25,629 nucleotides of DNA from Hyphomicrobiales bacterium (GCA_016710435.1 JADJVV010000002.1:1-25629); one strand, 5' to 3'; counted from the first letter of the stretch, positions 14,959-22,993 are shown. Notes: generated from the sequence alone by a model not told the origin. Numbers and translations: made by a program.

Positions 14959-15864
14959 ATGGAAATTCGGCATCTGCGCTACTTTCTAGCGGTGGCAGAG
15001 GAACTGCACTTTGCCCGAGCCGCAGAGCGCCTCCACATCGAGACATCGCCGCTGTCGCGCGCCATCAAAGAGCTTGAAGAGGAGTTGGGCGTAGCGCTAT
15101 TTGCGAGAACCACTCGGAGCACCCGCTTGACTCGTGCAGGCAGACTCTTCTTTGAGAGCGTACCCCGTGTCTTCGCAGCTTTGCAGCAGGCGCGCGACAG
15201 TGTGAACGCCGCAGCCAATGGCTTTCATTGCCAGCTCCGTATTGCATTGTCTGATGGAATCACGCCATCGCGCCTGCCTGCGTTGTTGGCGCTCTGCCGG
15301 CAGGAAGAGCCGGAAGTGGAAGTTCGCTTCTTCGAAGTGCCTTTGTCACAGCAAATCAAGGGATTGTGTGGCGAACTGTACGATCTCGGCTTCGCTCAAT
15401 CGGATGAAGTCGGCGAAGGCATCATCGCCGTGCCGGTGTGGAGTGACCCTCTGATGGTAGCTGTGCCCGCACGGCACCCCTTGCTATCCCACAAACAGAT
15501 TCCCCTGGAAGAGCTGTTGCGGTATCCGCTGGTGCTCTGCGACGCGGTGGCGTGTGAGGGCCATGCTCGGCAAGTTGAACGGGTGCTACGTCGCGTGGAC
15601 ATTGAGCCTCTAATTGCCGAACGCGTGACTTCCAGCGATCTAATGATGGTCCTGGTTTCGGCGGGACTTGCACTAGGCCTCACAGGAGGTGCGCATATTA
15701 CTGCCAGCAGGGAACAGGGTGTGGTCGCACGGCCGCTGACTGGAGGTTCGCCCATGCTCACGACCTATCTGCTACGACCGGCCAGCGAGCCGTCAGAAAT
15801 ACTGACTCGCTTCATGGAACGCGTTCATTCGATCAAATCTCCAGACGCCAAAAGTCGGCGGTAA
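14959..15864 (+). CDS. LysR-family transcriptional regulator
   Basis: A 301-residue LysR regulator of usual length. The winged HTH is at residues 1-65 (MEIRHLRYFLAVAEELHFAR, then AERLHIETSPLSRAIKELEE). An effector-binding domain follows from about 90 to 290. ATG 14959 is chosen because AGGAGGA at 14944-14950 lies eight bases upstream; a GTG at 14941 in frame would lie before that site. The target is unknown. It reads in the same direction as the EexN and SMR genes that follow (33 bp and then 58 bp gaps), so it may be co-transcribed with them rather than divergent from a target, which is atypical for LysR proteins. Confidence 0.9.
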   Translation: MEIRHLRYFLAVAEELHFARAAERLHIETSPLSRAIKELEEELGVALFARTTRSTRLTRAGRLFFESVPRVFAALQQARDSVNAAANGFHCQLRIALSDGITPSRLPALLALCRQEEPEVEVRFFEVPLSQQIKGLCGELYDLGFAQSDEVGEGIIAVPVWSDPLMVAVPARHPLLSHKQIPLEELLRYPLVLCDAVACEGHARQVERVLRRVDIEPLIAERVTSSDLMMVLVSAGLALGLTGGAHITASREQGVVARPLTGGSPMLTTYLLRPASEPSEILTRFMERVHSIKSPDAKSRR

Positions 15865-15896
15865 ACCATCACACAATCTCCCAAGGAAACTTAACC

Positions 15897-16160
15897 ATGA
15901 AGAAGATTGCTCTCATATTGCTTTCCTCGACACTGGCAGCCTGCAGCCCATCCGGGAAACCAGATAAAGGCAACCTTCCGACGGTCGATGAATTAGCGCT
16001 CAATCCTGAGCGGCTGAAAAAGTTGCGCCAGCAATGCAAGTTGGATCGTCCTATGCTGGGCGACCAACTATGTAACCGGGTTGCCGAGGCTACGCGAAAG
16101 CGCTTTTACGAAGATGGCGATGTGCCCTACACCACACCTAAAGAGCCGCCGAAGTTCTAA
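15897..16160 (+). CDS. eexN: EexN-family lipoprotein (entry exclusion)
   Basis: An 87-residue lipoprotein of the EexN/TrbK-like kind, which in conjugative systems blocks entry of a second copy of the same element. Signal peptide with lipobox LAAC, lipidated C16. The family core reads TVDELALNPERLKKLRQQC and NRVAEATRKRFY, and the protein ends YTTPKEPPKF. Two cysteines (in RQQC and QLC) are conserved in the family. AAGGAAA precedes ATG 15897. Its usual place is inside the trb gene cluster near trbJ/trbL. Here it is among cargo between a LysR gene and an SMR gene, about 3.3 kb before traG. It may be a second exclusion gene or a relic of another ICE. Confidence 0.8.
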   Translation: MKKIALILLSSTLAACSPSGKPDKGNLPTVDELALNPERLKKLRQQCKLDRPMLGDQLCNRVAEATRKRFYEDGDVPYTTPKEPPKF

Positions 16161-16218
16161 GCTGGTGGTCACGCTGGAGTATGTATGCCGGATATGAAAA
16201 ACTTGAAGGAGAATTGCA

Positions 16219-16536
16219 ATGGGCTGGATCTATCTTGTTTTGGCTGGATTGTTTGAAATCGGATGGCCGGTCGGGCTGAAAATGGCGCAAGAGCCAACAT
16301 CGCGTTGGAGTGGGGTCGCAGTAGCCGTCTCTTTCATGACAATTAGCGGCGCCTTCCTATGGCTTGCTCAGCGTCAGATACCGATTGGGACTGCTTATGC
16401 GGTGTGGACGGGTATCGGAGCGGCGGGAACGTTCTTAGTCGGAATTCATTTCTATGGCGACCCAACCTCCCTGATGCGATACCTTGGCGTGGCGCTGATC
16501 ATCCTGGGCGTTATCACGCTCAAGTTATCGAGTTGA
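16219..16536 (+). CDS. sugE: SMR-family exporter, SugE/Gdx type
   Basis: A complete 105-residue small multidrug resistance protein with four membrane helices. The essential glutamate is E13 in AGLFEIGWPVGLK. The sequence resembles the SugE/Gdx branch (MGWIYLVLAG, IPIGTAYAVWTGIGAAGTF, ending ITLKLSS), whose members export guanidinium and some quaternary ammonium compounds with proton exchange. It works as an antiparallel dimer in the inner membrane. AAGGAG lies eight to nine bases before ATG 16219. The 58-bp leader is too short for a guanidine riboswitch, and none was recognised. It is the full-length counterpart of the SMR fragment fused to the TetR domain, but divergent from it. Confidence 0.9.
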   Translation: MGWIYLVLAGLFEIGWPVGLKMAQEPTSRWSGVAVAVSFMTISGAFLWLAQRQIPIGTAYAVWTGIGAAGTFLVGIHFYGDPTSLMRYLGVALIILGVITLKLSS

Positions 16537-16623
16537 GTACTAGCTCCTTTGATAGCGTAGTCACTGGGACACCCTGCGACACAGACTGGATCGGGTTCTG
16601 GGAACTCGCACGGTCACCTCCTC

Positions 16624-17378
16624 CTAGTCGTTATATGTGGTGAGCTTGCCGCAGCCTCGGGAGAGTTCGAGCCAGTGCGCGTAAGGCGGTGGAGCAGCCA
16701 TTCCGGGTGCTCCACCTTCAGCTCCTGCAAAGGTGGAGAAAGAGTGTGGGTTGGCTAGCATGGCGCGGCCAAGAATCACCAAACCCATCTACCTGCCAGC
16801 GATCACGTGCTCGGCCATTCGCGGATCGTCGATGCCCCAACTCACTGCCACAGGTAGCCCAGTCTCGCGGCTCATGCGTTTGGCAAAGGGGCTGACGCGA
16901 CGGCCGGCAACCAGCGGCTGGCCATTCGCTTCCTTGACATTAACCAGTCCGGCTCGGCCGTGGCAGGCCGCCGCGACCACCCTGCCGTCAGCCCAAGCGC
17001 CCGACAGCAGATTGACGAGCGCCCCGCTCCGGGTAAGTCCCACATGGTGCCATGGCCGCCGGGCAGGAACATCACCGCACCCCCTTCCGGGGCGATGCTG
17101 TCGATCTTCAGCGAGCCTTCGAGCTTGTCCATCGACACCTTGTCATCGAGGAAGCATTCCACGCTCGGCGGGTTCATGCCTTCGCTCGCTATGGAATGAG
17201 GATCCACCGGAATCTCGCCGCCGGCGATTGACGCAATATCCACATTGGCACCTGCATCGACCAAGGCGTAGTACGGGGTGGACTGTTCCTCGAACCACAC
17301 GCCGGTCAGGCGCGGGTCGTCGCCCATCGTTGCCTGCGAAGTCAAAACCAGCAGAATCTCGAGGGGAGTTCCCATCAT
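16624..17378 (-). pseudogene. DJ-1/PfpI-family gene fused to the tail of an Old Yellow Enzyme gene; frameshifted
   Basis: The 5' part is a DJ-1/PfpI (ThiJ) protein: ILLVLTSQATMGDD, YYALVDAGANVDIASIAGG, VMFLPGGHGTMWDLPG. A missing base near 17033 shifts the frame; it continues with VVAAACHGRAGLVNVKEANG, which holds the nucleophile elbow ACHG. After VAGRRVS the sequence is no longer DJ-1. PFAKRMSRETGLPVAVSWGI and DDPRMAEHVIAGR are the C-terminal barrel of an NADH:flavin oxidoreductase of the Old Yellow Enzyme/XenA type. A TAG follows at 16789-16791. Past it the tail goes on as LVILGRAMLANPH, and with further shifts reaches PPPYAHWLE. So a deletion joined two genes, and the product has decayed. 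Neither half should work. Confidence 0.75.
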
Positions 17379-17422
17379 GGTTTTCTCAGTTCAGACGCTT
17401 GGGATCAAGCGGCCAGCGACCA

Positions 17423-17953
17423 TTACGCCTGCTTGGCTTTGCGCGCTGTCTCGACCAAGCTGTCGAGCCAGTCCTGATGGCCGTTGATCATCGGGTTGGG
17501 TTTGGCGTTGTGCAGCTCCTCGGCCGGCTTGCCCTTCTGCGTTTCCTGCGTGAGGATGCGCACGCGCCCGCCGTCCAGGTTCTCGACCAGCCAGGCGTGA
17601 TGCACATCCAGGCGCGTATCTGTGCCTTCCTCGCCGGACCAGCCGTGCCAGGCCACGCGGCCGGGTTGCCCATCCGCAGGTGCCACGTACTCGTTGCACT
17701 GCCCCTCTACCGGGAAGCCGAAGGTCTCGAAATAAAATCGATCGCCGTCGGCCAGTACCGGGCCTTTGCCGCCATGAAAGCGCACGTTAGCCGAGTTGGC
17801 GTAGTAGCTTGGCCACAGCGATGGTGTGACGAGTAGCGGCCATACGTCGGCCGCGCTCAAGCCGGCGGCGATGATCTCATTAGAGGCGAAATTCTCAGTA
17901 AAGCCCGGCGTGTAGCCTTCGGGCCAGAGGATGGCGTTCTGTTGCTTGCTCAT
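17423..17953 (-). CDS. SRPBCC (START/polyketide cyclase-like) domain protein
   Basis: A 176-residue protein of the SRPBCC superfamily, whose helix-grip fold binds hydrophobic ligands. Seen: an N-terminal strand and helix (NEIIAAGLSAADVWPLLVTP), WPSYYANSANVRF, a middle section GDRFYFETFGFPVEGQCNEY, GRVAWHGWSGEEGTD, LDVHHAWLVENLDGGRVRIL and a C-terminal amphipathic helix (HQDWLDSLVETARKAKQA). No signal peptide. AAGGAG lies upstream of ATG 17953. It is followed 44 bp later by the DJ-1 pseudogene, and a LysR gene lies upstream in the same direction. The ligand or reaction is unknown. Confidence 0.8.
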   Translation of the reverse strand: MSKQQNAILWPEGYTPGFTENFASNEIIAAGLSAADVWPLLVTPSLWPSYYANSANVRFHGGKGPVLADGDRFYFETFGFPVEGQCNEYVAPADGQPGRVAWHGWSGEEGTDTRLDVHHAWLVENLDGGRVRILTQETQKGKPAEELHNAKPNPMINGHQDWLDSLVETARKAKQA

Positions 17954-17977
17954 ATCGAAGCTCCTTCACAAAATGTC

Positions 17978-18006
17978 AATGACGCAACAGGGGTGGCTGC
18001 GTCATT
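17978..18006. promoter_or_regulatory. Perfect 9-bp inverted repeat upstream of the SRPBCC gene
   Basis: AATGACGCA (17978-17986), 11-nt spacer, TGCGTCATT (17998-18006). It ends 24 bp before the SRPBCC start codon and just ahead of its ribosome-binding site. The arms are exact and separated by about one helical turn centre to centre of two, as for an operator read by a dimer. In RNA it could be a 5'-leader stem-loop. No T-tract follows. The binder is unknown; the nearby LysR is one candidate. Confidence 0.5.
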
Positions 18007-18233
18007 CAAGTGGTCATAGAGCAATCATGAGCCTCCCTGTGAAATAAGTGAAATCCTAATTTTTTATTTTTGAAATCATATAATTTGATATCAGCGTCTA
18101 GGTTCTGCCATCCGCCGACAAGGCTATCTCGCAGCGGTGCTACGAAAGGGTCCGTCTCCAATTGAGCCGGCTGATTGCATATTTGTAGTGCGAGGCAGAG
18201 TTGTGCTGAGCATGACGATGAGAGCCATCTTGC
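18007..18233. promoter_or_regulatory. AT-rich gap with a LysR-type T-N11-A motif
   Basis: The gap between the LysR gene and the SRPBCC gene. An AT-rich tract at about 18055-18092 contains TCATATAATTTGA at 18076-18088, which fits the LysR-box pattern T-N11-A with TCA/TGA dyad arms. It lies about 120 bp upstream of the SRPBCC start, a plausible distance for an activator site. The pattern is short and easy to meet by chance in AT-rich DNA. No clear -35/-10 pair was settled. The rest of the gap shows nothing recognisable. Confidence 0.3.
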
Positions 18234-19139
18234 CTACTTGTTGTTAGCACAGGAAGTGAACAGCAGTGCTCGTATCCAGCGATGTGCTGGATCGTGATGG
18301 GTGCGTTCGTGCCAAGCAGCCGTCTTGGTGAACCCCGGTATCTTCATCGGCGGCAGGGAGATAGCCAGCTTGTCCATACCGGCGACCAAGCGGCTCGGCA
18401 AGATCGCGACCATGTCACTGGCACGCAGGATGTCTGGCAAGATCAGAAAGCTCTTGACCGACAGTGTGACGCTTCGTTGTTTGCCCAACTGTTCTAGCGC
18501 ATCGTCGGTGACGCCGCGGAAACCTCCACCATCGTAGGAAACAAGCGCATGGTCGAGAGCACAGAACTGCTTAACTGTCAGCTTGCGCCCCATAGCCGCT
18601 GGATGGTCTTCCCGCAGGACACACACGTAGTGCTCCTTGAATAGCTCTCGGGCATGCAGATTTGGCGGAGTGATCTCTGGCGTCAGGAGGGCTAGATCGA
18701 TTTGACCGCGCTCAAGCTGGTTCTGTAGCAGTCCGCTCTCGACTGGCACTAATGAGACTCGAACGCGCGGTGCGTGCTGTTTGAGTGCCGATAGAAATGG
18801 GACAGCAATGGCACGCAGCGCATAGTCCGTCGCGGCGATGGAGAAGGTCAGTTGTGCGGTGGCCGGGTCGAAAGAAGGTGGCTGGAGCAGCGCGTCGATT
18901 TCCGCTAGCACCTGTTTGACAGATATCCCTATGTCTAGCGCCCGCTGCGTCGGAACGATGCCCCGCTGCGCACGCGCGAACAGCGGGTCGCCGAAGCTTT
19001 CACGCAGCCGCGCAAGCATGCCGCTCAAGGCCGGTTGGGTTAGTCCAAGACGTGCTGCCGCCCGTGTCACGTTGCGTTCGTCCAACAATACGTCCAGCGC
19101 CTTGAGTAAGTTGAGATCCATGCTCTTGATATCTTTCAT
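18234..19139 (-). CDS. LysR-family transcriptional regulator (NodD/LinR-like)
   Basis: A 301-residue LysR protein of normal length. Its winged HTH is at residues 7-70 (MDLNLLKALDVLLDERNVTR, AARLGLTQPALSGMLARLRE, FGDPLFARAQRGIVPT). The effector domain runs from about 95 to 295 (ATDYALRAIAVPFLSALKQH, VRVSLVPVESGLL). Start 19139 gives a six-residue lead; the ATG at 19121 (MDLNLLK) matches the usual family start equally well, and neither has a strong ribosome-binding site. It precedes the SRPBCC and DJ-1 genes in the same direction with a 280-bp control region between, so it probably regulates them. The inducer is unknown. Confidence 0.9.
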   Translation of the reverse strand: MKDIKSMDLNLLKALDVLLDERNVTRAAARLGLTQPALSGMLARLRESFGDPLFARAQRGIVPTQRALDIGISVKQVLAEIDALLQPPSFDPATAQLTFSIAATDYALRAIAVPFLSALKQHAPRVRVSLVPVESGLLQNQLERGQIDLALLTPEITPPNLHARELFKEHYVCVLREDHPAAMGRKLTVKQFCALDHALVSYDGGGFRGVTDDALEQLGKQRSVTLSVKSFLILPDILRASDMVAILPSRLVAGMDKLAISLPPMKIPGFTKTAAWHERTHHDPAHRWIRALLFTSCANNK

Positions 19140-19445
19140 TCTTATCCAGATTTCAATAAATAATTCTTTCCCATGATATCTAGATTCTGCTCATGAGGGG
19201 AGCGAGACCCAGCGAGAATTTTTTTCTGGGCAACCTCTTGGAAACTCCAAATGCGCCATAGGGTGCTTTAGTTTGCGGCGTTTGTCTTCGACTCGCCCCG
19301 CCGCTCATTCTTTCTTTTCCCTCGACCGTTGTGCTCAAAACGGTCTTTGACGGGCACCCACGCGGCACCGATCCTCGCTCTATGCGGCACGTTCCTGTGC
19401 CGCTTTTGAACGAGGAATCAGTGCAGGGAAATCGGAGGCCAGTCA
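19140..19445. other. Cargo-traG junction region, no gene
   Basis: A 306-bp gap between the divergent LysR gene and traG. Its left end is AT-rich and probably holds the LysR promoter. The right part resembles the GC-rich backbone and carries the hairpin at 19384-19403 and the traG ribosome-binding site (CGGAGG near 19433). A weak CCCAG/CTGGG pair with a T7 loop lies near 19209-19231. No direct repeats matching the other cargo edge (8476-8600) were found by eye, so the insertion mechanism is not revealed. Confidence 0.4.
19384..19403 (+). terminator. Hairpin with short T-run upstream of traG
   Basis: GCGGCAC (19384-19390), loop GTTCCT, GTGCCGC (19397-19403), then TTTT. A perfect 7-bp stem followed by four T resembles a weak intrinsic terminator reading rightward. 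It lies 42 bp before traG, so it could attenuate traG or shield it from upstream transcription. The short T-run keeps the call tentative. Confidence 0.4.
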
Positions 19446-21443
19446 ATGCAAGCTCAGGGCGTACTGTTCGGGCAGATCGCCGCCGTATTCGGCATCGTGA
19501 TCGCCGGCGTGTGGGGTGCAACGCAATGGACAGCCGCCGCCCTGGGCTATCAACTACGCCTTGGCTCGCCATGGTTCGACTTCTTTGGAACCCCGGTCTA
19601 TCACCCTTGGCGGCTGTTCGAGTGGTGGTTCTTCTTTGATGCCTACGCGCCGCACGTCTTCGATATCGGCGGGGCCATCGCGGGTGGAAGTGGTCTGGTG
19701 GCCGTGGTGGTCGCCATCGCCATGTCGGTGTGGCGCTCGCGGCAAGCGCGCCTTGTCACCACCTACGGTTCGGCACGCTGGGCCGATGCGGAAGACATAC
19801 GCAAAGCTGGGCTGATCCAGCCCGACGGGGTTTTCCTCGGGCTGCATCGCGGCCAGTACCTCCGCCATGAAGGCCCGGAACACGTCCTGACCTTCGCACC
19901 AACGCGCTCGGGCAAGGGTGTGGGCCTGGTCGTTCCCACCTTGTTGAGTTGGCCCGCATCCGTCGTCGTTCACGACATCAAAGGCGAGAACTGGACGCTC
20001 ACCGCAGGCTGGCGTTCGCGGTTTAGCCACTGCCTCCTGTTCAACCCCACGGATGCGCAGTCGGCAGCCTACAACCCGCTGCTGGAAGTGAGGCGCGGCG
20101 CGCACGAAGTGCGCGACGTGCAGAACGTGGCCGACATTCTTGTCGATCCCGATGGCGCACTCGAACGCCGGAACCATTGGGAAAAGACCAGTCACGCGCT
20201 GTTGGTCGGCGCCATCCTGCATGTGCTGTACGCAGGCGAGGACAAGACGCTGCGCGGCGTCGCCAACTTCCTCAGCGACCCGGCGTGTCCGTTCGAGCTG
20301 ACGCTGCACCGGATGATGACGACGAAGCACCTGGGCGATGCGCCTCACCCGGTTGTCGCATCCGCTGCCCGCGAAGTGCTTAACAAGTCGGACAACGAGC
20401 GATCGGGCGTGCTCTCCACCGCCATGTCGTTTCTCGGCCTGTACCGCGACCCGACCGTGGCCGAAGTCACATCGCGCTGCGATTGGCGCATCGCCGACCT
20501 GATTTCCGCCGAGCACCCGGTATCGCTCTATCTGGTGGTGCCGCCCTCCGACATAAGCCGCACCAAGCCGCTGATCCGGCTCATCTTGAACCAGATCGGG
20601 CGGCGGCTGACCGAATCGCTCGACGGCAGCGATGGCATCGCGCGCCGGCACAAGCTGCTGCTGATGCTGGACGAGTTTCCGGCGCTGGGCCGCCTCGATT
20701 TTTTCGAGTCCGCGCTTGCCTTCATGGCCGGGTACGGCATCCGCAGCTTTCTCATCGCTCAAAGCCTGAACCAGATCGACAAGGCGTATGGGCAGAACCA
20801 TTCCATCCTCGACAACTGCCATGTCCGGGTGACTTTCGCCACCAACGACGAAAGGACGGCGAAAAGGATTTCAGAAACCCTCGGCACCGCCACCGAGCTT
20901 CGCGCGCAGCGCAACTACGCCGGCCACCGGCTCGCTCCGTGGCTGGGGCACCTGATGGTGTCGCGTCAGGAAACTGCACGGCCGCTGTTGACGCCCGGCG
21001 AGGTGATGCAGCTTCCACCTGATGACGCCGTGGTCATGGTGTCCAGCGTCGCCCCGATCCGCGCGAAGAAGCTGCGCTACTACGCCGACGCCAATTTCAA
21101 GAATCGCGTCCTGCCACCGCCCGCGCTCGTAGCCGGGAGGTACGCCGACGCGCCGCCAGCCCGCCCCGACGACTGGAGCGGCTTGGCGATCCCGGCCGTA
21201 CCTGCGGCGCCGGCCTCGGCATCCGCCGATGGCCTGGGCGGCACCGATGACGGCGGCCCACGCCGCCAGCCCGAACTCTCCGAAACCGTCGCCTACGACC
21301 CCGAGCCGGACGCACATGCGAACGACCTGGCGCTGCTCGATGACGACGACCTGGCGCTGCCGCTTCCCGGCCAGCTCGACCCGGCCATGCAGCGCACGGC
21401 CCGGCTGGCTTCCCTCGACCCCAACGACGGAATCGACCTATGA
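19446..21443 (+). CDS. traG: TraG/VirD4 coupling protein
   Basis: A 665-residue type IV coupling protein, the membrane ATPase that brings the relaxase-DNA complex to the mating channel. Two N-terminal membrane helices lie at about residues 8-26 and 72-96. The TTYGSARWAD motif follows. Walker A is APTRSGKGVG at about 151-160. Walker B is LLLMLDEFPALG near residue 405, followed by FMAGYGIRSFLIAQSLNQID. The C-terminal 90 residues are acidic and Ala/Asp-rich. ATG 19446 has CGGAGG upstream. Its stop overlaps the next start (ATGA, 21440-21443). The frame is uninterrupted. It begins the second transfer operon, probably with its own promoter because the cargo cuts it off from the relaxase. Confidence 0.93.
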   Translation: MQAQGVLFGQIAAVFGIVIAGVWGATQWTAAALGYQLRLGSPWFDFFGTPVYHPWRLFEWWFFFDAYAPHVFDIGGAIAGGSGLVAVVVAIAMSVWRSRQARLVTTYGSARWADAEDIRKAGLIQPDGVFLGLHRGQYLRHEGPEHVLTFAPTRSGKGVGLVVPTLLSWPASVVVHDIKGENWTLTAGWRSRFSHCLLFNPTDAQSAAYNPLLEVRRGAHEVRDVQNVADILVDPDGALERRNHWEKTSHALLVGAILHVLYAGEDKTLRGVANFLSDPACPFELTLHRMMTTKHLGDAPHPVVASAAREVLNKSDNERSGVLSTAMSFLGLYRDPTVAEVTSRCDWRIADLISAEHPVSLYLVVPPSDISRTKPLIRLILNQIGRRLTESLDGSDGIARRHKLLLMLDEFPALGRLDFFESALAFMAGYGIRSFLIAQSLNQIDKAYGQNHSILDNCHVRVTFATNDERTAKRISETLGTATELRAQRNYAGHRLAPWLGHLMVSRQETARPLLTPGEVMQLPPDDAVVMVSSVAPIRAKKLRYYADANFKNRVLPPPALVAGRYADAPPARPDDWSGLAIPAVPAAPASASADGLGGTDDGGPRRQPELSETVAYDPEPDAHANDLALLDDDDLALPLPGQLDPAMQRTARLASLDPNDGIDL

Positions 21444-21916
21444 GCCAATACCGCCTCAATCTTTTCATCCAGCCCGAGCACGCCCAGCGCCTGGACGAAC
21501 TGGCCGCCAAGAAAGGCGTGTCCAAGTCGTCCATCGTCGCAGCGGCCTTGGCGTCCTGGCTGTCGCCCGATGCTGGCGACCAGCGCGAGGCCGCCATTGC
21601 CAAGCGGTTGGATCGACTGTCGCGGCAGACCGAACGCCTGGAGCGCGACCAGAACATCCAGATCGAAACGCTGGCGCTGTTCATCCGCTACTTCCTGACC
21701 GTCAGCACGCCGGTGCCCGAAGCCCATCAGGATGCGGCACGCGCCCAGGGCAAGGTGCGCTTCGAGCAGTTCGTCGAACAGTTGGGTCGCCACCTTCTGC
21801 GTGGCCGCAGTCTGGTGCGCGACGTGGTGGAGGAACTGCACCCCGATCCGATGCAGATGGATGACGCAGCAGCGATGGCCTCCGCCCATGAACGAACTGC
21901 GGAGCGTGCGTCATGA
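21440..21916 (+). CDS. CopG-like ribbon-helix-helix protein of the trb operon
   Basis: A 158-residue protein with an N-terminal ribbon-helix-helix: strand YRLNLFIQ, helix A EHAQRLDELAAKKG, helix B SKSSIVAAALASWL. A helical region follows (AIAKRLDRLSRQTERLERDQ) that may be a coiled coil, then a conserved C-terminal part (FEQFVEQLGRHLLRGRSLVR). It is regularly found between traG and trbB in Tn4371-like ICEs. Overlaps at both ends (ATGA with traG, ATGA with trbB) show tight coupling. A regulator of the trb operon is the natural guess, but the long tail suggests additional roles. Confidence 0.8.
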   Translation: MSQYRLNLFIQPEHAQRLDELAAKKGVSKSSIVAAALASWLSPDAGDQREAAIAKRLDRLSRQTERLERDQNIQIETLALFIRYFLTVSTPVPEAHQDAARAQGKVRFEQFVEQLGRHLLRGRSLVRDVVEELHPDPMQMDDAAAMASAHERTAERAS

Positions 21917-22993
21917 GTGCCGTTCCACAGATCCAGCCCGAACCTCGCTCATCCGCAGCAGCGTCCCAGGATCGCCGCATCCAGATGCTGCGCACTGCAA
22001 TGGGGCCGCTGATCGCCGCTGCGCTCGAAGACCCGGATGTGGTGGAAATCATGCTCAACCCCGATCGCACCCTGTGGGTGGATCGGCTGTCGTCGGGTCG
22101 CTCGCCGCTGGGCGTGGAGATGCCCGAGGCCGATGGTGAACGCATCATCCGCCTGGTCGCCGCGCATGTCGGCGCGGGAGGTGCATCGCGGCCAGCCGCT
22201 CTTGACCGCCGAGTTGCCGGAAACCGGCGAGCGTTTCGAGGGCATCCTGCCTCCGGCCGCCCCGGGGCCAGCCTTCGCGCTACGCAAGCGGGCCGTGAGC
22301 ATCATCGGCCTGGATCGCTACGTGGCCGACGGCATCCTGACCGCCGGGCAGGCCGAGTTCCTGCGCCGCGCCGTGCGCGAGCGGCAGAACATCCTAATCG
22401 CCGGCGGCACCAGCACCGGCAAGACCACGCTGGCGAACGCGCTGCTGGCCGAGATCGCCGCCACAGGCGACCGCGTGCTGGTGCTCGAAGACACCATCGA
22501 GCTGCAATGCGCGGCCCGCGACCATGTGCCGCTGCGCACCCGCGCCGGCGTCGTCACCATGACCGAGCTGGTGCGGGCCACGATGCGCCTGCGGCCTGAC
22601 CGCGTGATCGTCGGCGAGGTGCGCGGCGGCGAAGCCCTCGACCTCATCAAAGTGTGGGGCACCGGCCACCCCGGCGGCATTGCGACCATCCATGCCGGCT
22701 CCGCGCTGGGCGCGTTGCTGCGCCTCGAACAGTTGATTCTCGAAGTCGCTGTGAATCCGCCGCGGGCGCTGATCGCCGAGGCGGTCAACGTCGTCATCAA
22801 CATCGCCGGACGCGGCCGCAAGCGCCACGTCGAAACCATCGCCCGTGTCGTCGGCTTCGACGGCACCGGCTATCGCCTGGCGGACGCACTGGAAACGCCG
22901 TTTCCCGAGCTGACGCCGGTTCCTCTCGCAGCCGACGCCGCTGCACATTCCCGTCCCCCAACCAACTTGGAGAACTGCCATGACGCACGTTGA
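21913..22993 (+). CDS. trbB: TrbB (VirB11-type) secretion ATPase, one-base frameshift
   Basis: The hexameric traffic ATPase of the mating channel, about 359 residues when repaired. It starts at ATG 21913 (overlapping the CopG-like stop) and reads IAAALEDPDVVEIMLNPDRT and IIRLVAAHVGA. An extra G in the GGG at 22176-22178 then throws it out of frame. The remainder is intact in the next frame: LLTAELPETGERFEGILPPA, Walker A GGTSTGKTTLANALL, the Asp box VLVLEDTIELQC, Walker B RPDRVIVGEVRGGEALD and the His box GGIATIHAGS, to TGA 22991-22993. All motifs are perfect apart from the single base, so a sequencing error is likely. If real, conjugation would be lost. Confidence 0.88.

Noticed and set aside
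16161..16218. Possible guanidine riboswitch ahead of the SugE-type gene
   Set aside because: The 58-bp leader is short and shows neither paired ACGR-loop hairpins nor a terminator-like stem.
19554..20822. A 422-codon open frame on the minus strand
   Set aside because: Antisense to traG, whose motifs are all intact; no independent evidence.
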